From: Oxyruncus cristatus
Taxonomy: Eukaryota; Chordata; Aves; Passeriformes; Cotingidae
Length of the DNA stretch: 64,000 nucleotides
Direction of reading: 5' to 3'
Assembly: GCA_013399855.1 (NCBI GenBank)
Contig: VXAY01005881.1
Location: forward strand, 646,599-710,598
The translations under genes and the position numbers were made by a program. The notes beneath the pieces are model-generated. The model was not told where the DNA came from and did not search any database. It worked only from the letters and a program-made list of their open reading frames with translations. Of this stretch, positions 1-11,999 are shown one piece after another; within the stretch, counting starts at the first letter, position 1, and every line of letters begins with the position of its first letter.

Positions 1-3000
1 AGACTCTTTGTGTTGCCATTAGCAGCATCAGAACAGAGGTCAAGGTTAGTTGTGAAGAATGACTGTGAATGTGGCATCCAATCCTAGGCCCTCTTCCAGT
101 TTTTGTTTGGGTTTTTAAAAAAAACAACCCCTAGACAAGATGCAGAGTGGCAGACTTCTTGCTGAACAGAGCAATCCTTAAAGTAGGAAATAACAGGAAG
201 GCTCAGAGGCATATGGAACCCATTAGAAATGACATGTTTGCAGGGACAGATTATAAATTGGATCAACTAGAAAAGCATCTGAAAAAGGCCTGCCTACAAT
301 TCTGACTTGTGTGAACCGCCTCAAACCAGCTGAAGTGTGCTTCTAACCAGAAACTTCACTTATCCATTGTTTCTTCATTTTACCACATTTGGAAAATGCC
401 CAGAAGGGATGACAACAAAAGTCTCACATACTATAAGATCCACCCTGGAGCAGAGGGAAATGGGAGAGGAACAATGGGCACACTTACATAGGCACCGTAA
501 CATACAACCATTACATCTCCAATGTTTGTTTAGACCAGAAAGGAGTTATTTCAAGGGTTTAATGAGGCCATAATCCATATTTGTGCTCTTCAAACCTGGA
601 TGCAATAGATACACAGCTCCTGCAGCAGCCCAAAATGACATACACTGGGGTGCCCTCCTGCAGCCCCACACTGTGAGCATGGATTTCAACTCCTTGCTCC
701 TCTTCTACCTTGCAACTTCTGGAGTCAGACCTCTAACTTCCCCACTTTATGAAGATACCATGGATTTCAACCTAAAAGAATACCAACCAGTCATTCATTA
801 ACATCAGACATGCAAAACAAATTTAGCTAAGCTGATTACTGTAATATTGTAGCCAAGAGCACTGTTCAAATTGACATGGGAGAAGAAACGCCTTTGATAC
901 TCTCAGTATAACGAGCTGTCTATTTTTGCGAAGTCTCATGTTTCCTAATTACCTTAATACTATAAAGAATTAAGTAATAGCAATGTACCATCACTCACAC
1001 CAGGCTGGGTTCACAGCCTCCCATTCCACAGTGCTTACAGGGAATGCTAATCTGATACAAGGGGTCGGGCTGATCCAGAATCAGTGTCAGGCAGCTTCTT
1101 TGAAATAAGCAGTTTCACCTCAGGATAAGGAAAACCCTGAAGTGCCCCAGGTCAGAATTCACAATGGAGTAAAGAAAGGCATGCAGGCAGCTGCAAATAC
1201 ATCCTCCTGAGTTGTGCCTTGTCCGCCTGCCTCGCTAAAATCCTCCTCAATGACAGCTGCACTATGAAGGACTGTCCCCTTACCACAGAAAGTCCCTTCC
1301 CCACCCTAGCACAGCCAAAAATAAGGATGAAGCAGTGTCTTCCCTTCAGTGCTGTGAAAACAACTCTAATTTCACAGCCATGTGTCCACCAGAAGACACA
1401 CAACACACATCACCTGTATTCTATGCATGACCCACAGAGACTCTCAGAATGAACCTGGCACAGCAAAAGATTGCAGCAACAGAGATGCCCTGACTTAACC
1501 TGAGAGGAAGGGAACAGTTACTGGAGAAGGTTAATTTTCCATTCACCCAGCCCTTTCCTGTAACACTCAAATTTAGGCCTGAAGGAGCTGCAAAGGTGAT
1601 GCTGGATGTCAGGGATGATATATGCTGCAATAGCTGAGCATGTCAGTGCTGGTAGACATGAAGCAGGACCTTCTGTGCTAACCTCATGGTGTGTGCTTCA
1701 CACCCCAGTATTTTTTTCTGTGTGTTTATTTATGGGCAGATTTTGAAAAAGAAAGCAAAGCGTCCTAAAATGGGAACAGATGGGGTCTGCCTATTATCCC
1801 AAATCATTCTGTGACAGAATAAAAACAAGCAAGTCTCATGTGTGGCAACCTGCAGTGCAAGACACAGAGCAGACCCCGCTGACAAGCAGTATCTCGTTGC
1901 TGAAGAGACCCAGGCTGGCTTCCCTTTCATGTATTCGGTGGAGTTACTTCTAGTTTGTAAGAGTAAGAAAAGGAATTGGCCTTTGTGTGCCACAAACATA
2001 GCTGAAACTCAAACTTTGGCTCTTGACTGTAAAGAAAACAGAAAGCCAAGTAGCTAGGAGCAGTGTTAAACTTTCCACAGCTACAAATTGCTCTTTCATG
2101 CATGATACATACAATTACAGCACACTTAAATCCTGGATTATTAGGACAATAGGTTGTAGCAGCTTTAATCCAAGTGAGTCATTAAGCTGTGCCACTTCAG
2201 TAGGAATCTGCATACTTAAAAAGTGCCTGTGTATCGTGCAGTCCATCTGTGTAACACACAGTCCATACAGCCCAGCTCCAGTAATTAACTTAACTACACT
2301 TCCTCATGAACATATTGCTACCATGTGTATACATTAGCATCTTGGCAATATTTTCTTTTTGTAAAAAGATTGCAAGCATTAGTGCCAATGTGGTAAATCT
2401 GTCTACGTCTGTCTGTATGTCTAAGCCTTACGGCTGTTCACAGGAATTGTCTCTTTCTCCTCCCCACTTGTGTTAGACTACCAACTGCTTTGGAAACTTC
2501 TTTTTCCATTTCAAATACATTTTGTGCTTCCATATTGAGATAAAACCCCCAGGAGATGACTAGCGAGCCTCTTGCATCTGAGGCAAGGCTAACAAAGGAG
2601 GTCTGTTAGCTGTTGATGAGGGTGAGCTCAGTTGGAAAGCTTACAGGGAAAAAAAGGCAGCTGCCATCCAGTGCAAACCAGGTTGTCAGACTGCACTCCA
2701 CTGTCAGGCAACCACACGGGTCTGCTGGGAACCTTCAGTGGCTTATCATCCTTGCCATATAACCCAGGAAAGGGAAAAGGAATGTGTTACAGTAGATTTG
2801 GATTCACAGTTCAGGGACAGACTCCCAAACTTCAAGAAACCTTGTCAAAACCAGACTGTTGCAGAGACTGACATAAACCCCAGGACACTGAGGGGTAACA
2901 AAAAAAAAAAAAAACCAACAACAAACCACCAACCTGAGGCAGGATAATCTATTCAGCTTGTTCCTCTGATCTCTGCAAGAACATCTATACTGCATAAAGG

Positions 3001-5564
3001 ATGAAGACCTCTAAATGCCAGTAACCCCCCAGAAGTCCACTCATCCCAGCACACTACACACTACATGGAAAATTGACCATCGCAGCCCAGTCCCACACTG
3101 CAGTGCAGGCAGCTTAACTGCCTCCAGCACATTGCTCACATGTTTCTGGGAGTAAATACAGCAAGAGCCAATTTGGGAATCCAAAATATAGACAGGCTAT
3201 TTCTTATGTACAGAAAGACTGATATCAGAGCTTTTGTAAAGCCTGCAGATTACCTGTTTCAGTATCTAATGTCCTGCAACCCAGACAGTCCTCTAGCAAA
3301 TGTGCTTACTCTGCTGGACTGTCTAGAGACAGTAAAGCCAACCCAAGCTGTCTCAGTCATAGGCGAAAGTCCTAAATAGAGGACTTGCTCCTCCAGATTG
3401 CAGCCACAAAGGCAAGATGCAGCTGCCTGCAGTCTGCTTCATCTCAGGAAGCCTGGGAGAGGAATGTGGAAGCCAGGTACAGCAATGTGGTCTGGACTCA
3501 GCAGCCCAGGTTTTACTGAGGTTGTAACATCACTATCCTATAATTTGATTAAAAAAAAAAAATATTACTTGCCCAAAATTTTTTTTGCCATAGAAATGCC
3601 AGAAAGCTTATAAAAGCACAAAAGGCAGCAGCAGTCATGCTGTTTAGCCATATAGCTGCAAAGGATCATAAAAAAAAACCCTAAGTATCTGGTACATCAT
3701 TGCTCCCAAGCCGCAACTACACACTCCAAGTCTTACCACCAGGAAATAAATGGGAAAAAATGCATAGGGAAAATCCAAATAGACCCCTGATTCAAGTTTT
3801 AGTAAGTCATGCCAGAATCATGATTTGACATTACCTTCTAATCAGTGCTTTGAGAATTCTCTTCCTCATTCCTTACAATATCTCTACACGGAAAGATACA
3901 CCTCAGGAAAAATATTTTAATAAATGGAATGCTAATTAAAATCAAGCTTGTGACCTGAAGCAGTAATCTCAGATTTTTACATGTTGACTAGGATTACTAG
4001 CAAGTAGCACATTAAAATTCTTTTTTTATTATTATTTTGTGGACTCCCCAAAATGGGACAAAAAAAGCCAACATATAAGAGAGTTTACAGAATGAAAATA
4101 ACATGCTCCCTCCACTCACAATATAAATGTAATGTGTCTACATATGTATTTTTTTGAATTCTATCTTGATGGTGAGCCATATGCACTTATGTGCGTTCTG
4201 GGAATTGCAGTATCAGAACCTCAGGATGAATCCTGCCAACAAGAGATCCCAGCCCATCTCCAGCTCCCACCCTGTACAGTAATCACTGGACTCCTACAAA
4301 GTCACAGTTGGCAAATATCCTTTGTGTTACATTATAGGAGATATAAACCAGCTAAGGAAAAGACCTGGGGAAAGAACAGCAAAAGCAGATGCAAAAAGCC
4401 AAACTCCTGTGTGGGACCATGGAAGCCGGGTGGATCCAAATGCACCGTGAACTGACATGACACAACCTGATGGGCCCAACTACAGCCAAATATCTTAATT
4501 CTCTCTTACACTCAAGATGAAATAGTTTGGGGTTTGGGGTTTTTTTTGACATGGGAAAAATCCAAATTGGTTCTGCTTTCGATCTTACAGTATTCCTGCT
4601 GAAAAGTGTTTTGGTTTTGCTTTGATTTGTTGTTTCAGCAGAAAGGATAAAAACACAAAACCACTTAGACTTAGCAGTGTTTAAATCAGTAACACAGAAT
4701 AAGGAAGAAATTAAAAGAGGTACGATTGGCACCACTGTTTTTTAAGACTATTGCTAAGGACCGAACACTGCTTGCATGCCTGCCTTGGCAGTAACCACGC
4801 AAGAACTGAGAAAACAGGGCACTGCATGCAGTACCTCTGAACTTCCACTTTCTCAGGGAAAAAAAAGCAGATTCTGTCCTTAATAAAACAGCATGGACTG
4901 CTGGAGGGATGAGGCAGCTCTGCTCCTGTGCATAGCATCAGGTCATGGGCAGTCTGTGTCCCTTGCACACTGGGCTTGGAGAGGAGTACTCCAAACACAA
5001 CTTCATTATTCCCATGCTCATCCCTAGGTAGTCAAAGAGGTTGAGGTGTGGAGAGGATGGGATAGCACTTGACTCCCTAGCCCAGACATACAGAAAAGAT
5101 GACAATAAGCTGAAGCCATTACTGAGCTCAAGTCACAATAGCACTTTTTGTATTTCAGGACTTGAGGCATCTCACTGAAAAACCAAAAGCTGCAAAGGAG
5201 AACTTACGTTGTCAGGCTGGAGAACAGAAGCCAGATGTGGGCACAGCATCTGCCATGTGGTTTGGCCATCCTACCTTGATAGGACAGATTGTGCTAGCCT
5301 GTAACTGAATTCAGAGCTTTTTGCCTCTTTTCATTTGGATATTTTCATACCCCTCTACTAATTCATCACATTAGCAAGTTTACTGGAATATCTAGGGGGG
5401 GTAGGGTGCATGAAAAAGCACTTGGAATTTGGATTTCCTGTAGAAACAAGCCCATTTTTTATTTTAGGGTTGACATTTGCTCTGAAAAGCAGACTTGAAA
5501 AACAAAACCTCTTACTGAGCTCACAGGTCTGCAGTTTACAGTTGTGTACATTTTATTTCAGTTA
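1..5564. other. No gene recognised
   Basis: A+T-rich single-copy-looking DNA with A-runs at 2900-2914 and 3551-3562. The longest open frame (4352-4735, minus, 127 codons) has no recognisable domain and ends in a Cys/Phe-rich stretch typical of chance translation. No RNA gene seen. Confidence 0.7.
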
Positions 5565-5655
5565 CTCCCTTGAACTCTGACTTGTTCTGCTGTGAGCAGT
5601 GAGGTTGTGCACTTTCTAAATCTTGATTCTCCCGAAGTGAGGCAACCCTGACTGC
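5565..5655 (+). mobile_element. Possible ancient CR1 tail, related to the one at 10285-10352
   Basis: CTGCTGTGAGCAGTGAGGTT (5587-5606) recalls the CR1 'ctgctctgagcaggggggtt' box. It is followed by TTTCTAAATCTT (5613-5624) and CCCGAAGTGAG (5631-5641), which have a partner at 10313-10340. The shared TTTCTAAATCTT...GAAGTGAG pattern suggests both loci descend from one repeat family. Assignment to CR1 is an inference from order of motifs, not a strong match. Confidence 0.3.
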
Positions 5656-7704
5656 GCTCACAAGAGACAGGATATATATTAGTCACTTTCAAATACAAGT
5701 ATTTTGTATCTTTTGAGTGTGCTACCAACAGTTTCTGGGGTCATCAGCAGTCTTCACTCCTTAATCAATGGTACAACATCCATCATCTTGAAGTATGAGC
5801 CTGCATTTCCAGAAAGCAGCAAGTAGTACATCAGTTATTCTGCATCCCAGATTTGTAAGCAAAGCTGAGGCAACAACACTGAGACCTCAATCTGAATACA
5901 TTCTTAAGCAGATTAGTGAAACTCACTTTAATCATTGTGCAAACAATGATTTCTAAAATGAAATCAATTTATTGTTTAAAGAACTTTTTAAAAAATCACC
6001 TTGGCATAAAAGAATGAATATAAGAGGGTTTCTTTAAATTTTGTGAGTGTCATAGTGAACATAAGGCTGCAGCTCATAAAATAATCTGGAGTTCCTTTGT
6101 AAACGAGCATGGCTTCATTCTCTGCAGTTTTAATAAACGCAGGGCATATGGGTTTAGAAGCAACACAGATCTGCTCAAAGTCTGTTTTCACACAGACCTG
6201 TTCATTAGCCATACATTAAGATTACAATAGCCCTTTTTCTCTACACACACCAGGCCCACATCCCCAAAAAATTGCAAAATGATGATGGAAGACAGCACAA
6301 GCCACTTCTGACCTCTCCCAGGGTTCGTTTCAGTCTTATAACCCTAATTTATGTTATTTTGTGGCTTTCAGGTACGGCATATTTATACATTTATCTCATT
6401 ACTCCACTGGTCACAACACAGAGGCCACTTGAATATCTGCACCATCACTCTCCACTGAGCCAGTACATGGGTGTAATTACACTCTCCATGTTTATGGAGG
6501 TGAGACAAAACTTTTGCACCACTTACTGTCTTTGACAATGACCACTTAGTCTAGAAGACAGAGACAGAAAACTATGCTGAAAAAAAAAGGAGACACATTG
6601 CAAACATGCAAACAACTATGGAATCCCTGCACAAAAAGAAATAAACAGTGAAGAATGAAGGGGACATGGTTAGACAAAGTCAACATCTTGGGAAGCATTT
6701 GGTAAAGCGAGAGACAGATTTCAGCATAGTAAACATGCTATAAAGTTCTCCACAGGAAGAGCAGACATACCACCCTGGATTACTACAATGTCTAAGCCAT
6801 TTCTCCTTTGTGATGCTTTTCTTAGAAAAATCTTGTTTTTCTGCCTATTTGTTTACAGAGACACATATAAGTGGCTGTCTCTTTTGGAATGATAATTTGA
6901 AGTCAAATGCTGTAGCTTGGCCAAGACACGCTCTCTCTCTTATGATGAATACACTTCCTACTTGAAAGAGAACAAAGCAAAAAAGCATCTGGATGCTTTT
7001 TTGTTGTAGTTTTAAGATACTTCTTTTTATTTATTTTGAGAATATTTAAGCTCTATCACTCACTGTTGCAAGTGCTAAATCACAGAAGAACTTCATAATG
7101 ACTGAGAGTTAGAGCAGAAGGAAGGTTAAATGCACAGCAACCTTTCTTTGTCAGAGTATTGCAAAACTTCCGGAATAAAATGACAGGCATGTGATATCCC
7201 AAACCCGTATTTTTTGCTCCATGTTAATGGCATAGCAGCAAGTGCTGGCTTTGTTACCTCCTGCTCTGGCTTCCTCACACAACAGTGTATGGGTTTCTCA
7301 TCCCCTCAGCCTTCATGTATATGGCCTATCTGGAAAGCGCATATGCAGCAGACCAAACAAGTGAAATTTCTGCAGATATTACAGAAGAAGAAAGGCATCT
7401 GTACCCCATCCCAGCAGCTGCAGAGGGTCTGAGAGAGCAGTACTAGAGTGGCTCCATTGTGCAAAGGGCAATGTTGACATTCACCGATTTGGACAGAAGT
7501 AAGGTGTTTCTCAGGAGTGGTGGTTTTAAACTGATCCCTCACAGCTGCCCAGCTTCTTGACTCACAATAGATACATGACCTCGGTACACAACAGACCTCC
7601 AAGAACTTGAAGAGTCAGTGGGAAGGAACTATGAAAACTGACTTTACAACCAAAGGAGAAAGATACCTCCTCGTAAATCTCCCTGAAATAAATTAAACAA
7701 AGAA
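5656..7704. other. No gene recognised
   Basis: Open frames reach at most about 98 codons (7306-7602, minus) and show no family signature. I see no repeat beyond short A-runs. Confidence 0.7.
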
Positions 7705-7899
7705 ATTCTTTGGTTTGGATCAGTACTGTAACAGGTTCCCCAAGGAAGTGGTCATGGCACCAGGCCTGCCAGAATTCAAGCAGCATTTGGAAAAATAGTC
7801 TCAGGCACATGGAGTGATTCTTGGGGTTGTCCTGTGCTGAGCCAGGAGCTGGACTCGATGACCTTTGTGCGTCCCCTCCAACTCATGATATTCTATGAC
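7705..7899 (+). mobile_element. CR1 non-LTR retrotransposon, 3' end
   Basis: A plus-strand CR1 tail. The recognisable parts in order are ACAGGTTCCCCAAGGAAGTG (end of the coding region, 7731-7750), then CAGGAGCTGGACTCGATGA (around 7843-7861), then the CTCCAACTCATGATATTCTA terminus (7876-7895) followed by TGACCC. The wording of this tail resembles CR1 variants I associate with neoavian or passerine genomes, but I cannot verify the subfamily. The boundary on the left is uncertain because similarity fades before 7730. Only about 200 bases remain, so the copy is strongly 5'-truncated and non-coding. Confidence 0.9.
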
Positions 7900-8939
7900 C
7901 CTGGATGGAGGCTCATGTCCACATTTCATCTCAGTACTTCAGTACTTTAACAGTCCATACAGTCTCAGAGCAGTCAGAGAAGATAGTAACATCTTTCATG
8001 TTTTCCTGACAGCCCCCTTTCACTTCAAAATCAATAGTTTTAGAATGGTTCTGAACCCATTCAAACCTCACAGGTAGAAGAGAGATAGTTTCTTACAAAG
8101 AGATAATTACAGTGCCTAGGCAGATGGAATTTCACAAATTCTGCATCTGTGTAAAGTATCTGTAGGCTGCATGAATGTGCCAAAACCCTCATCTGTCTTC
8201 CCAGAAATCAAAGGGCTTTCTTAACAAGAAAAATACTATCCCTGAAGTTTATTTTTATAGGAGTTACATCATTCAGGTATTGCAGAACTAGAGAAAACAG
8301 TGAAAGGGGAAAAAAAAAAAAAAGAGGCCCTTTCTCTGTCTCAGCATAGTTGCTTTGCCACTTTAATTCAAGTGGTAATATCACAGAGCTAAAACAAACT
8401 GTGCCTTACATCACCACAGAAACTACTGTTGCAGTCACTGCATGTGAGTAGGTCCCATCTTAACACTGACACCAAGCACTGAGAGAAGCTTCCTCCAAGT
8501 GAGTTTGAAAATAGTTGATAAAGTTAGTTTCTGACCAAATAACTTGCTTTCTGTTTGCTCATTCAAATGTGTGGACTCAGACATAAAAATCCCAATTGAC
8601 ACAAGGAGAAAAAGAAGTCTTTAAATGTAAAGTCTGCTAAAATGCTCTTACCAAGAAGTGCAGATGTGTGCTGATTATAAATATTCACTGAACAGACTAA
8701 AAGTAATAAATTTGATATGTGTACCAAGGGCTGTATACTTCCAGCCAATTTTATTATTTCTGGAAGGCTTTATAAGGCATTTATGAAGATGTGCTTACAG
8801 GCAGGATTAAATCTCTCCTGTTTGCACAACTATAATGCAAAATATGCAAATATTGTGGTAAATTAGAGCAGTTGTTGGCTTCTCCCAAGGAAACTTGATT
8901 GTGAAAGGTTTTTTCCCTTCTCCTGCTTAGCTTATTTAA

Positions 8940-8976
<37 letters not shown>

Positions 8977-10284
8977 ACCTTATCCCATAATTTCTATACC
9001 CTAAAACCATCTTATCTCACTTAACATCTTCCAGAGAAATTATTGTGTATTTTGTAAGGGAAAAAATAATTTAGGACTTGTCCTATTCTGGAGTGACAGG
9101 CATGCACTGTGAGCAAGCCAGGGCTGATACTGAGACAGTAAGAAATAAAACAACTTCCATTTAGACATTTGACACAAATACTCATCACCAGAAAGAGTAT
9201 TTACTGTATTAAACTGAAATCCATGAATAATTCACCAGTTTCAGTTGATGACAAATACAGAAGTGGCAGAATATTTGATGATCAATAATTATTTCTGTGA
9301 TTTTAGAAAGTGTGGCACCTTATAACTGAACAATTTAATTAAGCACTAGATGTGATTGTTTAATTGCACGTGCTGTATCAATCCTCTTTTCCTTCTGAAT
9401 TTTGTGCAGGTGCTAAAAATGGTTCATCACTTCTCGAACAAATGCATTTCTCACCATGAATTACAAAACTGGTCCCCTAATAAGGTTTTCAAATATCCAG
9501 CTTTGTGCTACATTCCCACTCTCACTGAACTGCTAGTAGCCTTCAAATAATAAGTTTATTGGAAACCATAGCTCTAGGTTCACTGCCATCGCATTTGAAT
9601 CTCATCTGTTGCTGAGGTTTGTAATAAAGCGACAGTGCTAAGACTGAATCTGATTTTGCTTTGACCTTATGTCCAACACCAAGGTACTCCAACAACAGAT
9701 AAAATTTCCAGCAGTCAGAGCCACAACACAGGCCCAAGTCGTCAGTTTTGAAAAAGTGCTTCAAAAATGAAGCAGATCCATGTATTTATGTAAAGAGCTT
9801 TTCTGTGAGAATAGTTCCTGTGGAAAACATCTCCTCTAAAAATGTGATATCATTAGTTGTTGCACTGAACAAAATCATACAAAAGTGCCCATCAAATTTC
9901 TTCACTGACTGTTTTACTAGGTCTGCTGGTTTTGTGCCATCAGCCTGGGATAAAGAAATTCAGTTTGGTTTTTTCAAACAGGAAAAACAAAAGGGATTTA
10001 TTCAGCTTTGTATTGGAGCAACAACCTTCTCCACTGGGGGTTCCAACAGCTTTTAGATATCCCCTAGGCTAAAAATGCTGGTATTTATCCTGATGCACTG
10101 TGAGATGATTTCTGATCTCTCACTTTGAAGTCTTTTTCTTCATAGTTGCACCAATTTGGGGATTTTTTTGTCCATTACTCCAAGTAACAGGAAACCTCGT
10201 TGCAGTTGTTCTTTCTGCTGAAAACACTGAAAACTCCATACACAGCCATATGCTTCTCCATTTCATCTTTACAGCTTTTATCAA
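7900..10284. other. No gene recognised
   Basis: Apart from the A-runs at 8310-8323 and 8942-8975, nothing stands out. The 102-codon frame at 9748-10056 is not recognisable. Confidence 0.7.
8942..8975 (+). repeat. Poly(A) tract, 34 bases
   Basis: Uninterrupted A-run followed by CACCTTATCCC. No retrotransposon body is recognisable to its left, and CR1 elements do not carry poly(A) tails, so this is a simple homopolymer. Confidence 0.95.
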
Positions 10285-10352
10285 CCCCCTTGATCAGACA
10301 TCAGTAGACTGGATTTCTAAATCTTCTCTCCTGAAGTGAGTAACTCTGAATC
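10285..10352 (+). mobile_element. Possible ancient CR1 tail, related to the one at 5565-5655
   Basis: TAGACTGGATTTCTAAATCT (10305-10324) and CTCTCCTGAAGTGAGTAAC (10326-10344) resemble a decayed CR1 'ttggactagatgatctctcctgaggtccc' tail. The segment shares TTTCTAAATCTT and GAAGTGAG with 5613-5641. The fragment is short and its ends are arbitrary. Confidence 0.3.
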
Positions 10353-10461
10353 TGTACTTGTACTCTTTTTGAACCCATTTTATCCACACCATTTTCAGAA
10401 GGAAGCACCAAAAGTGCAGTTTCCTGTGACTATACATCCCTAGTCAAAACCAGTTGAACGT

Positions 10462-10499
10462 AAAAAAAAAAAAAAAAAAAAAAAAAAAACAAAAAAAAA
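10462..10499 (+). repeat. Poly(A) tract, A28 and A9 separated by one C
   Basis: A long A-run with a single C interruption at 10490. The open minus-strand frame through it reads only a run of Phe and is not a gene. Confidence 0.95.
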
Positions 10500-11290
10500 C
10501 AAACTTTACCAGGTTTCCATTTAAGTCCATGGTGTGCAACTACCAATTCCATCTTTACGATCCAATGTTTTTGAACATACATAACCCTGGAATACATGGA
10601 CCCTTTTACAAAGAAATTTTTCATAAATAACTTGTCACTCACTGCCATGTCCTTCCATGACTAGGTTAGTCTGCAATAATTTTTAGTCAAAAACTAGCAT
10701 TAGCCCTTGACAAAGTCTCCCTGGAAACTCCTCAGCCAGATCTGGAGTGTTTACTGAAACAGGCAGAAATAAAAGGTCAGTTCACTCTGGTATGTGCATC
10801 TAATTCCATCGCATCTCTGTACGTGGTAGGTGAGGTGCTGGGGCAGTATAAGACCTTTCTAGCTTACTATGTACTCTAATTGCCCTCGGAGTTAACTACA
10901 GACTAAATCTTTACAGGACTGAGACAGTTTTTTATTAATCAAATGAGCCAGTTATAAGATACATCTTAAAGTGAATAATGTCAGCTCTAAGCTGCAAAGA
11001 AACCCTAGAAATCATGGAAACCTTTTAACACTAAACATTAGAAAAGATGTTCCAGTCTGGTCTCAGTTTCCAGGATTACAGCAGCACCTACATTTTATTT
11101 TCTATTTGTCATGAGAGGTCATGTAAATTATGCCTTGTGTGATTGTGAAACCAAGTTGATGTATTGTAAACCATTATTTCTGCCCTGGTAGAAATAATTT
11201 CTTATAGCTACACTGACAAATCCTATCCCCACTGCGGTGATTGACCCTGACACTAAATATCCTGATGTTGAAGCAACAGACTGAAGATAC

Positions 11291-11308
11291 AAAAAAAAAA
11301 AAAAAAAA
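11291..11308 (+). repeat. Poly(A) tract, 18 bases
   Basis: A simple A homopolymer, one of four long A-runs between 8.9 and 11.9 kb. Confidence 0.95.
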
Positions 11309-11816
11309 GGCATTTGAAGAGTTTTTTTCTAGGTATATTCCACACTGATATTCAAACTCACATCATTTTTATGACATTTCAGGGGGTTTTTTTGTTAATT
11401 TTGCCTCAACCATCCACATAGCCCTTCTTTGTCTACTTTCCTAAAGTGATCTGCCTCTGCAACCTTCACTGGCAAGGCTGTTCTCCAAAGTACAAGATAT
11501 TACAGAGCAGTCATACAACAGAAATTATAAATGCAAACATTTGCCCCAAGAGGCTCCTGTACAGAAGTCTGGGAACAGCCCCAGTCTGAAGGGCAAGGAC
11601 CAAAGAGCCATGTGGTGAATATCATTCTGTACAGCCCAGAGTGGGTAGGCTATGCCAATTAGTAGTAGTAGGGGTGTTTCATCCAATTTGCTCCCAAGGT
11701 AAATCCTGCCTGCAGTCAGCATTATGTTCATACAATTTCAGCAGACATCTGATCTGCCTAATCAAAAGAATCCATTTTCTGCTACCCAAAGAAGGAATAA
11801 TGCAGTACACTCCAGG

Positions 11817-11864
11817 AAAAAAAAAAAAANNNNNNNNNNNNNNNNNNNNNAAAAAAAAAAAAAA
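11817..11864. other. Assembly gap (21 N) inside a poly(A) tract
   Basis: A-run 11817-11829, then N from 11830 to 11850, then A-run 11851-11864. The gap is flanked on both sides by A, so the missing sequence is most likely more homopolymer that could not be sized. Open frames crossing it are artefacts. Confidence 0.98.
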
Positions 11865-11981
11865 GGCAACAGTTTTAAGCAAACATACTGTCAAATCATA
11901 CTTGAATAATTATGGCTCCTGTGGCACTTGCTCGTGAAAAGCAGAGAAGTTCAATCAGTTAACATGTAACTCCTTACAGAT

Positions 11982-11999
11982 GGGGGGCGGGGGGGAAGG
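11982..11999 (+). repeat. Poly-G tract
   Basis: G6, C, G7 and then AAGG: a short homopolymer tract with no flanking promoter or gene signal. Confidence 0.9.

Noticed and set aside
11641..11937. Frames crossing the N gap at 11830-11850
   Set aside because: Artefacts of N and poly(A); the true sequence there is unknown.
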